NCBI RefSeq assembly: GCF_000741705.1
Contig: NZ_JGZI01000002.1
Location: 124,001-188,000 of the forward strand
DNA: 64,000 nucleotides
Source of the DNA: Bifidobacterium psychraerophilum
Lineage (GTDB): Bacteria > Actinomycetota > Actinomycetes > Actinomycetales > Bifidobacteriaceae
Direction of reading: 5' to 3'
Positions 8,865-18,125 of this stretch are shown here, one piece after another (position 1 is the stretch's first letter; every line of letters begins with the position of its first letter). Position numbers and translations under genes: made by a program. The notes beneath the pieces were generated by a model that saw only the letters and a program-made list of their open reading frames with translations, was not told the origin of the DNA and ran no database searches.

Positions 8865-9347
8865 ATGGCAGCATCATCAAGCTCTTCGGCATCTGGTCTC
8901 AGCAAGGAAGAACAACAGGCGGTCAAAGACCGTGCACGCGAACTGCGCCAAAGCAAAAAACGCATCAGCAAGGCGGAACGCGAGGCCCTCGAGGCCGAGG
9001 AGGTTGCGACATCCATCGCGGGCCTGGACGAGTTGGACAGGACCATCGCCCTCGCCGTGCAACGCATAGCCAATGAGGTCGATCCGGAACTGAAGGCCAG
9101 GCTGTGGTACGGCATGCCCGCATTCACCAAAAATGGCAAGGTCATCATGCATCTTCTGCCCGCAGGGAAATTCCATACCCGATACGCGACCCTGGGATTC
9201 GAAGACAGCGCGCGGCTTGATGAGGCCGAGGCCTGGCCGGTGGCCTATGCGATCACGGGCCTGGGTGAGGAAACGGAATCACTGATCCGGCGTACAATCA
9301 CCAACGCGGTCCAAAGCACCGTGCAGAACCGGCCCCAAGGTGATTAG
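8865..9347 (+). CDS. DUF1801/YdhG-like protein
   Basis: A 160-residue protein with a charged, helical N-terminus (about residues 1-50) and a YdhG/DUF1801-like domain (about 60-150), recognised from LKARLWYGMPAFTKNGKVIMHLLPAGKFHTRYATLGF. Members are small soluble proteins, some called iron chaperones by similarity to frataxin-like folds, but the function is poorly known. GGGGAGGATC before the ATG at 8865 decides the start. It follows the Nramp gene by 66 bases and could share its transcript, which would fit a metal link, though this is inference. Confidence 0.7.
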   Translation: MAASSSSSASGLSKEEQQAVKDRARELRQSKKRISKAEREALEAEEVATSIAGLDELDRTIALAVQRIANEVDPELKARLWYGMPAFTKNGKVIMHLLPAGKFHTRYATLGFEDSARLDEAEAWPVAYAITGLGEETESLIRRTITNAVQSTVQNRPQGD

Positions 9348-9438
9348 CCTGAGCGCATATCGAGATATCCGCGACTGATAGGGCCCGCCCCTGCACGTGC
9401 GTCATTACACATACAGTTGCAGGGGGCGAGAGCTTTTC

Positions 9439-10857
9439 ATGTCTCAAGAAGTGGTCACAACACGCGCAAAACTCGCCATTCTGGCGGCAGGTGCGCTGAC
9501 ATTCATAGGGATTCTGACGGAAACCTCCCTTACCGTCGCCTTCCCCGCCCTGATCACCGAACTGGGCAAACCGTTGAGCACGATCCAATGGCTGACCTCC
9601 GGATATCTGCTCACCGTCACCTTCGTGATGAGCATGGCCTCATTCCTGGTGCAGCGTTTCCGCGCCCGGACGCTCTTCGTCTTCGCGGCCCTGGCCTGCA
9701 CGATAGGTACGCTGGTGTGCGCCCTCGCCCCGTCCTTCACGCCATTGTTGCTGGGACGCCTGCTGCAGGCCGTGGCGACCGGCATATCGACTCCCCTGAT
9801 GTTCCACATCGTTTTCGAAACGATACCGCTGCATAAACTGGGCACCTACGTCGGTATCGCCAGCATGGTCACCTCCTTCGCACCGGCACTCGGCCCCACG
9901 TACGGAGGAATACTCACCCACGCCATGTCCTGGAGAATGATCTTCTGGTTCATCCTCCCGGTTGTGCTCGCCTCATTGGCCTTGGGGATCGTGGCCATCA
10001 GACTCCCTCTGCGCCGATTGGACAAACGCTTCGATCTGTATGGCTTCATCACGCTCTGTGTACTCATGTACAGCCTGATCGAGGTCTGCGACCGTCTCGG
10101 GAACGCCAAGGCCTCCGATTACCGCCTCTGGGCCTTCGTTCTTACGGCGGTGCTGTGCCTCGCGCTGTTCATCTGGCACATGGTTCACGGCAAACAACGG
10201 ATATTGGACTTCCGTCTGCTCGCACGGCCGATCCTGGGACTGCGCGCGACGAATTTCTTCCTGCTGCAGTTCACCAACATCGGCATGTCCTTCCTGATTC
10301 CCATCTTCGTTCAGAATGCCATGCATATGGATGCCCTGAGCGCCGGTCTGATCGTGCTGCCGGGTTCCCTGGTCGGATCGCTGGTATCCCCCATCGCTGG
10401 AAAGATCTATGACAGAAAGGGCGCTACACTACCTTTGGTCGTCGGCAATGCGTCCATGCTCATCGGCGCGTTGCTGCTCTGGTATTTCACGCACTCGCTG
10501 ACCGCGGTAAGCCTGATGTGTCTGTATGTATTCGTGCGCTTCGGCTTCAATTTCAGCTTCGGCAACACCATGTCCGATGCCGCCAAACATGTTCAGGCTC
10601 ACGAAAAAGGCGACATCAACGCCTTGTTCAACACCTTGCAGCAGTTCGCCGGATCGCTGGGAACGGCTGCGCTTTCCGCAGTCATCACCCATGCCCAGAT
10701 AGTGAACCCGGATGCGACATCCGCGGTCCGGGATGGTGGACAGAGCGATTTCCTGCTGCTATCGGTGCTGGCGGCATGCGGTCTGATCTGCGCCTTGCTT
10801 GCGGCCCGCATCTCCGGGAAGCAGCAGGAACCCACACTGGAGAGCATCGAGATCTGA
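9439..10857 (+). CDS. MFS multidrug exporter, DHA2 (EmrB)-like
   Basis: A 472-residue membrane protein with 12 to 14 hydrophobic segments. Motifs seen are the first-helix LTEtSLTVAFPAL pattern, QWLTSGYLL in helix two, and FVQRFRARTLF in the loop after it, all typical of drug:proton antiporters of the DHA2 group. The C-helix motif GPTYGG is present at the end of the fifth segment. The start at 9439 gives the usual short N-terminus; an upstream ATG at 9397 is in frame. Substrate unknown. Confidence 0.85.
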   Translation: MSQEVVTTRAKLAILAAGALTFIGILTETSLTVAFPALITELGKPLSTIQWLTSGYLLTVTFVMSMASFLVQRFRARTLFVFAALACTIGTLVCALAPSFTPLLLGRLLQAVATGISTPLMFHIVFETIPLHKLGTYVGIASMVTSFAPALGPTYGGILTHAMSWRMIFWFILPVVLASLALGIVAIRLPLRRLDKRFDLYGFITLCVLMYSLIEVCDRLGNAKASDYRLWAFVLTAVLCLALFIWHMVHGKQRILDFRLLARPILGLRATNFFLLQFTNIGMSFLIPIFVQNAMHMDALSAGLIVLPGSLVGSLVSPIAGKIYDRKGATLPLVVGNASMLIGALLLWYFTHSLTAVSLMCLYVFVRFGFNFSFGNTMSDAAKHVQAHEKGDINALFNTLQQFAGSLGTAALSAVITHAQIVNPDATSAVRDGGQSDFLLLSVLAACGLICALLAARISGKQQEPTLESIEI

Positions 10858-10869
10858 AGCACCGTCATT

Positions 10870-10899
10870 CAGGCGGGAACACCCCGGCCTTTCCGCCTG
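10870..10899. terminator. Possible weak terminator between convergent genes
   Basis: CAGGCGG at 10870-10876 pairs with CCGCCTG at 10893-10899 across a 16-base loop, between the convergent MFS and FMN reductase genes. No T tract, so only a weak call. Confidence 0.4.
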
Positions 10900-10915
10900 T
10901 CGATGCCTCGGTCCG

Positions 10916-11635
10916 TCAGCGCCCACCTGCGGCGAGCCGCATCAGCGAGCTATCAAAATCGAAGTCCTGCGAGACGTCATCGACCTCGCCATCAGCATGG
11001 GTGTCATCGCTCACGGGCTGGGACGCGAGGCCATCCTCGCTGCTGCTGTAATGCTCTCCGACGGCAGCGAGCAAGGTCCTGCGTATATCGGCCTGCACCA
11101 GACTGGCGAGCTCCCCCGCTACTCGCGTCTGACGATCGACGAGTCCAGGAGACCCCCAATCGACCGTTGCCGCCATCACACCGGTTGGCACGATCACAGC
11201 CCTGAGAAACGCAAAGAGGGAACGCATGGAGGTGTCGGGGACCAGGGCATGGCGTTCACTGCCGCCCGTGGCCACAACCGCGACCGGCATACCAAGCACC
11301 GCATCCTGCTGAGCGATATCCCAGAATGATTTGAACAGACCTGAATACGATGCCTTGAATACCGGACTTGCGGCGACCAAGGCATCACTTTGCGACACGA
11401 TATCCAAGGCGGATTGCAACTGCGGCGTGATCTTCCAACTGACCGCCGCCGTGGAGATGTCTTGGGCGAGGTTCTTCAGCTCAATCACATTCACCTGAGC
11501 CGCAATACCCTGATCCCTCAGACGCACAACCGTTCTTTCGGCTATGCCCTCAGCCAGTTTCGTTGTGGTCGAAGGCTCTCCAACACCTGCACTCACCACG
11601 GTGATATGGCGTCTGTTCGTTTCGGCATGATTCAT
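10916..11635 (-). CDS. FMN reductase of the LLM-partnered CE1759 type
   Basis: A 239-residue NADPH-dependent FMN reductase-like protein. The flavodoxin-like core shows ITVVSAGVGEPSTTTKLAEGI at the N-terminus (FMN phosphate loop), ALVAASPVFKASYSGLFKSFWD and PVAVVATGGSERHA. These enzymes supply reduced FMN. It starts 18 bases after the stop of the flavin monooxygenase gene next to it, as in the known two-gene sets of actinobacteria. The last 40 residues are Asp/Ser-rich. The substrate of the pair is not known. Confidence 0.85.
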   Translation of the reverse strand: MNHAETNRRHITVVSAGVGEPSTTTKLAEGIAERTVVRLRDQGIAAQVNVIELKNLAQDISTAAVSWKITPQLQSALDIVSQSDALVAASPVFKASYSGLFKSFWDIAQQDAVLGMPVAVVATGGSERHALVPDTSMRSLFAFLRAVIVPTGVMAATVDWGSPGLVDRQTRVAGELASLVQADIRRTLLAAVGEHYSSSEDGLASQPVSDDTHADGEVDDVSQDFDFDSSLMRLAAGGR

Positions 11636-11653
11636 GAATTCATCCTCATCCTT

Positions 11654-12913
11654 TTAGTACACCTTAGGCAATTCGACCCGCTGCTCCGGGTTGGAATCCG
11701 TATACGGACTGGTTCCGGTGACATTATCGCCACGGTTCTCGTTCGGCTTCGGCTGACGCACTTCCTGATCGCCATAACGTGCCTTGACCATATCCTGATG
11801 CGAGGGTGTGGCCACGGCGTTGGGATCCCGGATCTCCGACAGCTCGCGCCTGAGCACCGGGAGCACGTATTCGCCCAGCAGATCAAGCTGCCGCTCCACC
11901 ATATCGGCGGGCAGACCGCCATGATCGACAAGGAACATCTGACGGGCGTAATCCCCGTAGACCTCGCGCTGCTCAAGCACACGGTCTATCACCTGCTGCG
12001 GCGATCCGACCATCAGCGGGGTTTGTTCGACCATCGTCTCCAGACTTGGCCCGCCCCGGTATACCGGCGAGAAATCAAAGTAGGGACGGAAACCGTCCAA
12101 CGCATCCTGGGAATGCTTGCTGATGAACACCTGGGCGCCGAGACCTACCACGGCCTGCTGCTCACTTCCATGGCCCCAGTGCACGAAACGGTTGCGGTAC
12201 AGCGCGACCAGACGACGGAAATGGTCGACGGGCCAGAAGATGCCGTTGGCGAAGAAGCCGTTACCGTAGTATGCGGCCTGTTCCGCGATTTCCGGTGTGC
12301 GTATCGAGCCATGCCACACAAAGGGCGGCACGTCATCCAAAGGACGCGGTATCGAGGTGAAGCCCTGCAGTGCGGTACGGAATTTCCCCGACCAATCGAC
12401 CACATCCTCATGCCACAGGCGATGCAGAAGATTGTAGTTCTCCAGGGCCAGCGGCAGACCCTGGCGGATGTCTTTTCCGAACCAGGGATACACCGGTGCG
12501 GTATTGCCGCGTCCGAGCATCAGGTCCACCCGGCCACCGGCAACATGCTGAAGAACCGCGTATTGTTCGGCCAGGTTCACCGGATCGTTCGTGGTGATCA
12601 GACTTGTCGAGGTGGACAGCGTGATCCTTTTGGTCTGTGCCGCCACGGCCGCCAGGAATGTGGTCGGCGACGACGACCAGAACGGTGGGTTGTGATGCTC
12701 CCCTATCGCGAATACATCGAAACCCGCCTGCTCAGCGGTCAGAGCCTGTTTCATCGTGGCCTGCAGACGCTCGGCCTCGGAAGGCACATATCCGCTGACC
12801 GGATCCTTGGTGACGTCAGAGACACTCATGACACCGAATTCCATCGGCCCCGGACGCGCAGGCGGGGTCTGTCGCTTGTTCGCCTCAATGATTGCGTCCA
12901 TGGAATCAACCAT
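11654..12913 (-). CDS. LLM-class flavin-dependent oxidoreductase (CE1758 type)
   Basis: A 419-residue luciferase-like monooxygenase. Signs are the N-terminal MEFGVMSVSDV strand, FDVFAIGEHHNPPFWSSSP (the GEHH motif typical of this class), LSTSTSLITTNDPVNLAEQYA, and GRVDLMLGRGNTAPVYPWFG. It would oxidise an unknown substrate with reduced FMN made by the neighbour gene. Of several in-frame starts, the ATG at 12913 is chosen since GGAAGGAA precedes it; 12955 is the longest. The two genes form a short operon read leftwards. Confidence 0.87.
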   Translation of the reverse strand: MVDSMDAIIEANKRQTPPARPGPMEFGVMSVSDVTKDPVSGYVPSEAERLQATMKQALTAEQAGFDVFAIGEHHNPPFWSSSPTTFLAAVAAQTKRITLSTSTSLITTNDPVNLAEQYAVLQHVAGGRVDLMLGRGNTAPVYPWFGKDIRQGLPLALENYNLLHRLWHEDVVDWSGKFRTALQGFTSIPRPLDDVPPFVWHGSIRTPEIAEQAAYYGNGFFANGIFWPVDHFRRLVALYRNRFVHWGHGSEQQAVVGLGAQVFISKHSQDALDGFRPYFDFSPVYRGGPSLETMVEQTPLMVGSPQQVIDRVLEQREVYGDYARQMFLVDHGGLPADMVERQLDLLGEYVLPVLRRELSEIRDPNAVATPSHQDMVKARYGDQEVRQPKPNENRGDNVTGTSPYTDSNPEQRVELPKVY

Positions 12914-13406
12914 CGTCGCATTTCCTTCCGTTATTGATGCGGCCATCTTCCGCACCGTTTCCTTCGACGGACCCAGGCCTGCCGACCCGGATCGCTCTAT
13001 ACTGCCATCGCATGATTATCCGCGCGGCCAAGACGAATGGATGCCGAAAAAGCCAACTGCCTGCGGCTACAGCACTCCATACTGTGGGCAATGTATCACC
13101 CCGGACTCACGGCAGCCAGAGACTGAGCTCACACTTCGCTAACAGAAGACGACATACGCTTGGTTTTGCTTCAATTCACTTCAATTCGCTCCGCAGCATT
13201 CGCATCCACACTCCCGCCGCCCAAGCAACACGGACAGTGATCCGAGCCAACTCTTCATCCAAGGGACGCGAGAGGAATTCCCGCGCATTCCGTGACCGAC
13301 GGGATCCTTCGACGCGCTGCCCGGCGCATGGTAAGGGCCCGGTCGTCATCCGACCAGGCCCTTACCGCAACCACAGCCCTCCGAGGGGAAGGCTACCGTT
13401 TCACAC
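12914..13406. other. Gap between the LLM gene and pyruvate oxidase gene
   Basis: About 490 bases with no supported gene. A 180-codon frame on the + strand (12892-13434) is Arg/Ser/Pro-rich, starts inside the LLM gene and lacks a ribosome site. The right end holds the pyruvate oxidase terminator. The promoter of the LLM operon must be in the left part. Confidence 0.5.
13330..13366 (-). terminator. Terminator of the pyruvate oxidase gene
   Basis: GGTAAGGGCC at 13330-13339 pairs perfectly with GGCCCTTACC at 13357-13366; the inner CGGTCG/CGACC adds more pairs. It lies 40 bases after the pyruvate oxidase stop on the minus strand. Confidence 0.75.
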
Positions 13407-15152
13407 TCAGTCCTGCTCCTGCTCGATCCAGTAGTCAAGGGCCTTCAGCGGCTGGGCCTCATAGTGTTCCTTGAACTCGCGGACCGCCTCGGGATCATCG
13501 TGTTCGGAAAGATGCATGTACATCGTGGTGAAAGGCATCTCACCGGTGAGCTTCACATCGATGACCGAAGGCCTGCCGGAGGCCTTGGCGGCCGCGAAGG
13601 CCTCCTTGGCCTCTTCCCTGGTGCGTACGGTGAAACCGAGGGCACCATAGCCTTCTCCCACCTTCGCCCAATCGGTGTCGATGAGGTCGACGCCGGAAAG
13701 CGGCTGGTGTGAATCATCGCGCTGCTCCGCCTCGATGAAGCCTAGCGTCTGGTTGGAGAACACGACATTGATGACCGGGGTCTTGTATTTGACCTGCGCA
13801 AGTATCTCCTCGGAAAGCATCGCGAAACCTCCGTCCCCGCTCAGGCTGTAGACCGTCGAATCGGGATATTCGAGCTTGGCGGCAAGGGCGGCGGGCACGG
13901 CGAATCCCATCGTCGCGTGCTTGCCCGAGGTGGCCCACTTGTTGCTGGGTACCAGATGCGACAGTCGCGCGAAATTGATATTCACATTGCCGACGTCGAT
14001 CATGAAGATGTCTTCCGGATCCGTCTGGGCGTTGATGATGTCGAAAATCGGTTCGGGGCGCAGCGGCACCCGATCATCCTCATTGAAGGATGCGATCCAA
14101 TCCTCCCAATTGCGTTTGTTGGCCAGGCACGCGCGGTAGAAAGCCGTTCCCGGCAGTTCCTTACCCGCGTCGATCATCTCCCGCAAGGTCAGTTTGGCAT
14201 CGGCGAGAATGGCCACGGCCATGCGGTCCTGCAGACGTTTGCCGAGCTTCTCGGAATCATTGTCGATCTGGATGATCCGGGCCTGCGGGCCGACCAGTTT
14301 GGAGGCGAAAGGATTGTCGTTGCCGACCCAGACGATCACATCCGCCGCATAGCTGGCTTCGCTGGCGGGTTTGGTTGCGACCCTGCCCGAAGAACCGAGG
14401 AAGGCCGGATGCGTATCCTCGACAACGCCTTTGCTCGGATGTGTCGAGACCATCGGCATCTTGAATTTCTCGGACATCTCGATGAGTTCGTCATGGGCGG
14501 TGCTTGCACCCTTGCCGAAATACAGCAACGGTGCCTTGGCGCCGGCAATCAGATCCACCGCCTCTTCGATGAGATCGTGATGCGGCTGCAGAGGAAGCGG
14601 CTTGCGGAAGTTCTTCGCGGATGCGACGGGCTGCCATTCGATGGGGGTCCAGGCCAGATCCTTCGGGATTGTGATAACCGACACGCCGTTGTACTTGTAT
14701 GCCTGTCGTATCGCCTCATCGATGAGCGCGGGAAGTCCCTCAGCATTGGTGGCGGTGCGGTTGAAGACGGCGACATCCTCGAAAATAGGCTCTTCGTCCA
14801 TGGCCTGGAAGAAGTCCATATTCATGAAGGCCTGCGGCACCTGGCCGACCAGGGCGAGCACAGGGACACGGTCCTCGCGCGCATCATACAAGCCGTTGAG
14901 CAGATGCACGGCACCGGGGCCCGACGAGCCGAAGCAGACACCGATGCGACCGGTAAGCTTCGCCTCGGCAGAAGCGGCGATTGCACCCGCTTCCTCATGC
15001 CTGACCTGGACGAAATCGATGCGCTCACGCTCGTTGTACAAGGCGTTCATCATCGAATCGAATGAGCCTCCGGGCAGTCCGTAGATTCGTGGAACCCCCC
15101 ATTCCTCGATTACCTTGAGAACCGCATCGCCAGCATTGATTGTTGCGGACAT
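13407..15152 (-). CDS. Pyruvate oxidase (TPP/FAD, acetyl-phosphate or acetate forming)
   Basis: A 581-residue ThDP-dependent enzyme with the three usual domains. Seen are the N-terminal Pyr domain with the catalytic Glu in VQVRHEEAGAIAA (about residues 46-58), the GSSGPGAVHLLNGLYDA stretch, a central FAD domain, and the ThDP/Mg motif GDGGFAMLSEEI...FSNQTLGFIEAEQ near residue 430-470. The length and the NQTLGFIEAEQ block point to pyruvate oxidase of the lactobacillus/streptococcus type rather than acetolactate synthase. Such enzymes turn pyruvate, phosphate and O2 into acetyl phosphate, CO2 and H2O2; the E. coli type makes acetate and feeds quinones. Single gene with its own terminator. Which of the two types it is cannot be settled by eye. 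Confidence 0.87.
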   Translation of the reverse strand: MSATINAGDAVLKVIEEWGVPRIYGLPGGSFDSMMNALYNERERIDFVQVRHEEAGAIAASAEAKLTGRIGVCFGSSGPGAVHLLNGLYDAREDRVPVLALVGQVPQAFMNMDFFQAMDEEPIFEDVAVFNRTATNAEGLPALIDEAIRQAYKYNGVSVITIPKDLAWTPIEWQPVASAKNFRKPLPLQPHHDLIEEAVDLIAGAKAPLLYFGKGASTAHDELIEMSEKFKMPMVSTHPSKGVVEDTHPAFLGSSGRVATKPASEASYAADVIVWVGNDNPFASKLVGPQARIIQIDNDSEKLGKRLQDRMAVAILADAKLTLREMIDAGKELPGTAFYRACLANKRNWEDWIASFNEDDRVPLRPEPIFDIINAQTDPEDIFMIDVGNVNINFARLSHLVPSNKWATSGKHATMGFAVPAALAAKLEYPDSTVYSLSGDGGFAMLSEEILAQVKYKTPVINVVFSNQTLGFIEAEQRDDSHQPLSGVDLIDTDWAKVGEGYGALGFTVRTREEAKEAFAAAKASGRPSVIDVKLTGEMPFTTMYMHLSEHDDPEAVREFKEHYEAQPLKALDYWIEQEQD

Positions 15153-15372
15153 TGTCAGCTACCTCCCTGTAGGACTTGCACTTGATCGACGTTGATACAC
15201 CCCGTATGCGTCTGGGGTTTTCCCGACCTTTGATGGCATCGTATTACGCGGAGATTGGAAATAACAGATTGTTAGCTGTGAGCTATGTACAATACCCTGT
15301 GTTCAATATCACATCTCGAATGGCACCGTCGCTGTCGTGACGGTTCCCATAGGCAAAGGCCGGCGCTCCACC

Positions 15373-16416
15373 ATGACTGATTGCACCATCGTCTGTCAGC
15401 AGGACTGGATTTGGGATGCCTTCACCGTCCCGTCGGATGCGGGGATGACCCCGGGCAATGGCGCTCCAGCCGAGCCAAGCGGAGCCATGCGGAATCCGCG
15501 AAAGCCGAGAAGATCCCTGGGGCTTTGGCCCATCGATGATCTGCGAAACGGTGATGCGCTATGGGCTCCGCCCGCCTTTCTCATCGCGCAGAACGCCAGA
15601 ATGCGATCCCGCGGTCTGGACCCGATGCTGATGCTCGCCCCGCCACAGAGATGGCCCGGGATATTGGGGATGAGCCTGATGGGCCGAACCGCCATCACCG
15701 CCCGTGCCTCAACCATCCTGCAATGGGTGTCCTACCGCGAAGCGGGGATCCCTGAACGCGATCCGCATCGAGACTCCGTGAATGCGGGCGCACGCCCCTG
15801 GTCACAGCTGGCGAACGGCCGGGTAGACACCTTCCCTGCGGCCCAACGCAGCTTGGAGGATCTGCAATCGGCGCTGGTGCAAGCCCCGGCAGACTCCCTG
15901 ATACTCGTCAGCGAACATGTGGCAGACATCACCGAGGAATGGATGGTGGCCGTACACGACGGGCACGCGATAGCATCCAGCGGATACTGCGTGCACGATC
16001 CGAGTGACAGCAGGAGCGTCCTATCGGTGTTTGACGGCGCGCGCTTTGCCAACGAACACAGGATGCCGGCCGAGGAGCTGGCGGTACGTGCGGCTTCACG
16101 GATGACCGTCAGGAGCACCGTTCTCAACATCGCTTTTCGTATGGATTCCAGTGCCCTGGTGCTTGAAGCGCTGCCGATGTGGTGCACCCCTCCATACGCA
16201 TATAGCCGCAGTCAGACGGATCAGCTGCTGATGAGCATATCGGGATGTTCACTGCGCGTACCGGCAAGCACAGCACGGAGTGCTGACGGACTTGTCACCC
16301 CTGACAATCAGCAGGTTGAGGAATCCCACCTGTACCGACCAGACCCCTGGATGGAGGAACGCTTCGGCGCGCGCTTCATCCATGAGTCTCACCATGGCGG
16401 GAATTCGCCGGAATAA
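15373..16416 (+). CDS. ATP-grasp-like protein of unknown function
   Basis: A 347-residue soluble protein. The middle has PADSLILVSEHVADITEEWMVAV followed by a run ending in GHAIASSGYCVHD, and later VLNIAFRMDSSALVLEALPMWCTPPYAY. This order (entry of an acceptor strand, then a binding strand, then a line of final acidic/aromatic residues) resembles the DUF4343/ATP-grasp family, but catalytic residues cannot be assigned with certainty. A GTG start at 15337 would add 12 residues. It is divergent from the pyruvate oxidase gene (220-base gap) and upstream of a TetR gene in the same direction. Confidence 0.55.
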   Translation: MTDCTIVCQQDWIWDAFTVPSDAGMTPGNGAPAEPSGAMRNPRKPRRSLGLWPIDDLRNGDALWAPPAFLIAQNARMRSRGLDPMLMLAPPQRWPGILGMSLMGRTAITARASTILQWVSYREAGIPERDPHRDSVNAGARPWSQLANGRVDTFPAAQRSLEDLQSALVQAPADSLILVSEHVADITEEWMVAVHDGHAIASSGYCVHDPSDSRSVLSVFDGARFANEHRMPAEELAVRAASRMTVRSTVLNIAFRMDSSALVLEALPMWCTPPYAYSRSQTDQLLMSISGCSLRVPASTARSADGLVTPDNQQVEESHLYRPDPWMEERFGARFIHESHHGGNSPE

Positions 16417-16532
16417 CGGCAACGATGCGGGAAGGGCAGCTGCGGCGAGCGCGGCAGGGAAGGTATCAGCATCCCTTCAGCAACATTTGTTAGCCTTTCC
16501 GACATTAGCCACGAAGTCCAAAGTCGGCCAAT

Positions 16533-16562
16533 TTGACAATTGTCTGTACACTATTGGTCTAT
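16533..16562 (+). promoter_or_regulatory. Candidate promoter/operator of the TetR gene
   Basis: TTGACA (16533-16538) overlaps a perfect 10-base palindrome, GACAATTGTC (16535-16544), about 70 bases before the TetR start. A repressor bound at the palindrome would block the -35 box, which suggests autoregulation. The -10 box is not clear. Confidence 0.4.
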
Positions 16563-16613
16563 GGGGCAACGGGACGCTGAGGCGTCCCCACTGAATACCA
16601 AAGGGGATACGCA

Positions 16614-17246
16614 ATGGCTGAAGGCTATGTACAGCATCAGAAAAAGCAGGCGGACAAGATCATCCGCATCACGGAACGACTCTACATGGAACGCGGCATG
16701 GAAGGCTTCACGATAGGTGACATCGCCGACGGGGCGGAGATCACCCGTGCGACGGTCTACAACTATTTCTCATGCAAGGAGGATATCCTCTGGGCCATCT
16801 TCTTCGGCAAGATGGATGGTCTGCTGCTGCGGCTGAACGAGAAATTCAAAGACGCCAACACCACCTTCGAACGATTGAGGGCCTACGCCGAGGCGAATTA
16901 CGAGTACTACAACGAGGACCCAACGTTCGCGATCTTCTTCGACCTCTTCCATACGATCTTCGCGACGGCCAATGCGAAGCCCGAGGATTTCTGGGACAAT
17001 CCCTACAACACCTCGAACTGGCGCCCGGGGAAAACCATCAGGATGTTCACGGAGCATTTCCACGACGGCAGTGTCAAAGCCGATCTTGATCCCGACTCGA
17101 CTGTGGTGTCGTATTACTACGCCTTCCTCGGCACGGTGTCCTTCACCTTCAAGAACAAGGACGAGCTGAGCAAATTCTATGGTCTTGACTATCTCAAAGT
17201 GGCCCGCACACAGATCGAATGGATCCTTCAATCGATTAAGGCCTGA
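16614..17246 (+). CDS. TetR-family transcriptional regulator
   Basis: A 210-residue regulator. The helix-turn-helix is at about residues 15-60 (IIRITERLYMERGMEGFTIGDIADGA, then ITRATVYNYFSCKEDIL), and the rest is a helical ligand domain rich in aromatic residues (EYYNEDPTFAIFFDLFHTIF). AAAGGGG 7 bases before the ATG decides the start. It is followed by a long terminator shared with the convergent HD gene. The target could be itself, the ATP-grasp-like gene upstream, or pyruvate oxidase. Confidence 0.9.
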   Translation: MAEGYVQHQKKQADKIIRITERLYMERGMEGFTIGDIADGAEITRATVYNYFSCKEDILWAIFFGKMDGLLLRLNEKFKDANTTFERLRAYAEANYEYYNEDPTFAIFFDLFHTIFATANAKPEDFWDNPYNTSNWRPGKTIRMFTEHFHDGSVKADLDPDSTVVSYYYAFLGTVSFTFKNKDELSKFYGLDYLKVARTQIEWILQSIKA

Positions 17247-17251
17247 ACGCC

Positions 17252-17297
17252 GCTCCCGCGTCATCGCCGATGCCGATGCCGGCGATGATGCGGGAGC
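17252..17297. terminator. Bidirectional terminator between TetR and HD genes
   Basis: A 17-bp inverted repeat with one mismatch (17252-17268 with 17281-17297) and a 12-base loop fills the whole gap between the stops of two convergent genes. Confidence 0.75.
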
Positions 17298-17981
17298 CTA
17301 TTTGATGCGCATGGCATAGCGACGGGCCATCGGCGGAAGATCCGGCACGCCGTACCGCCGCACAAGCGCATGCCAACGTTCCAGGTTATCCGCGCCGAAA
17401 CGTGCGCAGCGCTTCTCCTGTGTCTCCGCGGACACGAAGGCGGGCGGCTGCGATTTGCTGTTGAATTTATCGGCATACATCACGATCTCCTGCTCGGGCG
17501 TCCGTGGCACGTAATCGTCCGGCGGCAAGGGCAGATGCTGTTCGACCACCTGCCGCCTGGTGATGCCCACCCCCGTATGGTTGCGCGCGAAGGCCGCGAT
17601 ATCGCGCCCATAACCTTCATCCAGCAATAGCCGGTATCCGATCATCCCATGCAGAATGTAGCGTTTCGAATCGAAGCGCAGACCGCTCCCCTGCTTCGCG
17701 TCACCCTCACCCCCGTCTGCCCCGGCATCGGCGAATACACGATAGGTCCCGATGTCGTGGACCAGCGCGCCCACCACCATCAGATGCTCATCCACATCGA
17801 TAGCGGAGTCGTCATCGGCCGCCGCATCGCCATGAGCCCTGATGTAGCTCTGCAGGATCTGCCGTGAGAGCTCCGCCACAATGACGCAATGGGTGTGCAC
17901 CAATTCGTATGCCGCTGCCGAAGGGGCCAGACGACGATGCAGACGGTCTATTTCTTCTACTCCAGGAAGCCTTGTGCTCAT
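17298..17981 (-). CDS. HD-domain phosphohydrolase
   Basis: A 227-residue protein with HD-family metal ligands: His in VHTHCVIVAEL, the HD pair in GALVHDIGTYRVF, and later His in ILHGMIGYRLLLDEGYG and ARNHTGVG. That is the HDIG layout of small phosphohydrolases. A short Asp/Gly-rich insert sits between the HD pair and the third motif. Upstream in-frame starts reach 18038; the ATG at 17981 fits domain spacing. The substrate (nucleotide or other phosphate) is not known. Confidence 0.8.
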   Translation of the reverse strand: MSTRLPGVEEIDRLHRRLAPSAAAYELVHTHCVIVAELSRQILQSYIRAHGDAAADDDSAIDVDEHLMVVGALVHDIGTYRVFADAGADGGEGDAKQGSGLRFDSKRYILHGMIGYRLLLDEGYGRDIAAFARNHTGVGITRRQVVEQHLPLPPDDYVPRTPEQEIVMYADKFNSKSQPPAFVSAETQEKRCARFGADNLERWHALVRRYGVPDLPPMARRYAMRIK

Positions 17982-18125
17982 ACCGACATCATATGTTGGC
18001 AGGAGAGGGCAGTGCGGCATAATCCTCGCGCCGTCCATTCGGATACTCGCTGTATGCGAATTTATCCGGTCGGTGAAAGCACTTAGACAGTAGAATCAGA
18101 GCGTACAACAAGCAAAAGGGGTGAC

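Noticed and set aside
12892-13434. A 180-codon + strand frame in the gap before pyruvate oxidase
   Set aside because: It begins inside the LLM gene, is Arg/Ser/Pro-rich, and runs through the pyruvate oxidase terminator.
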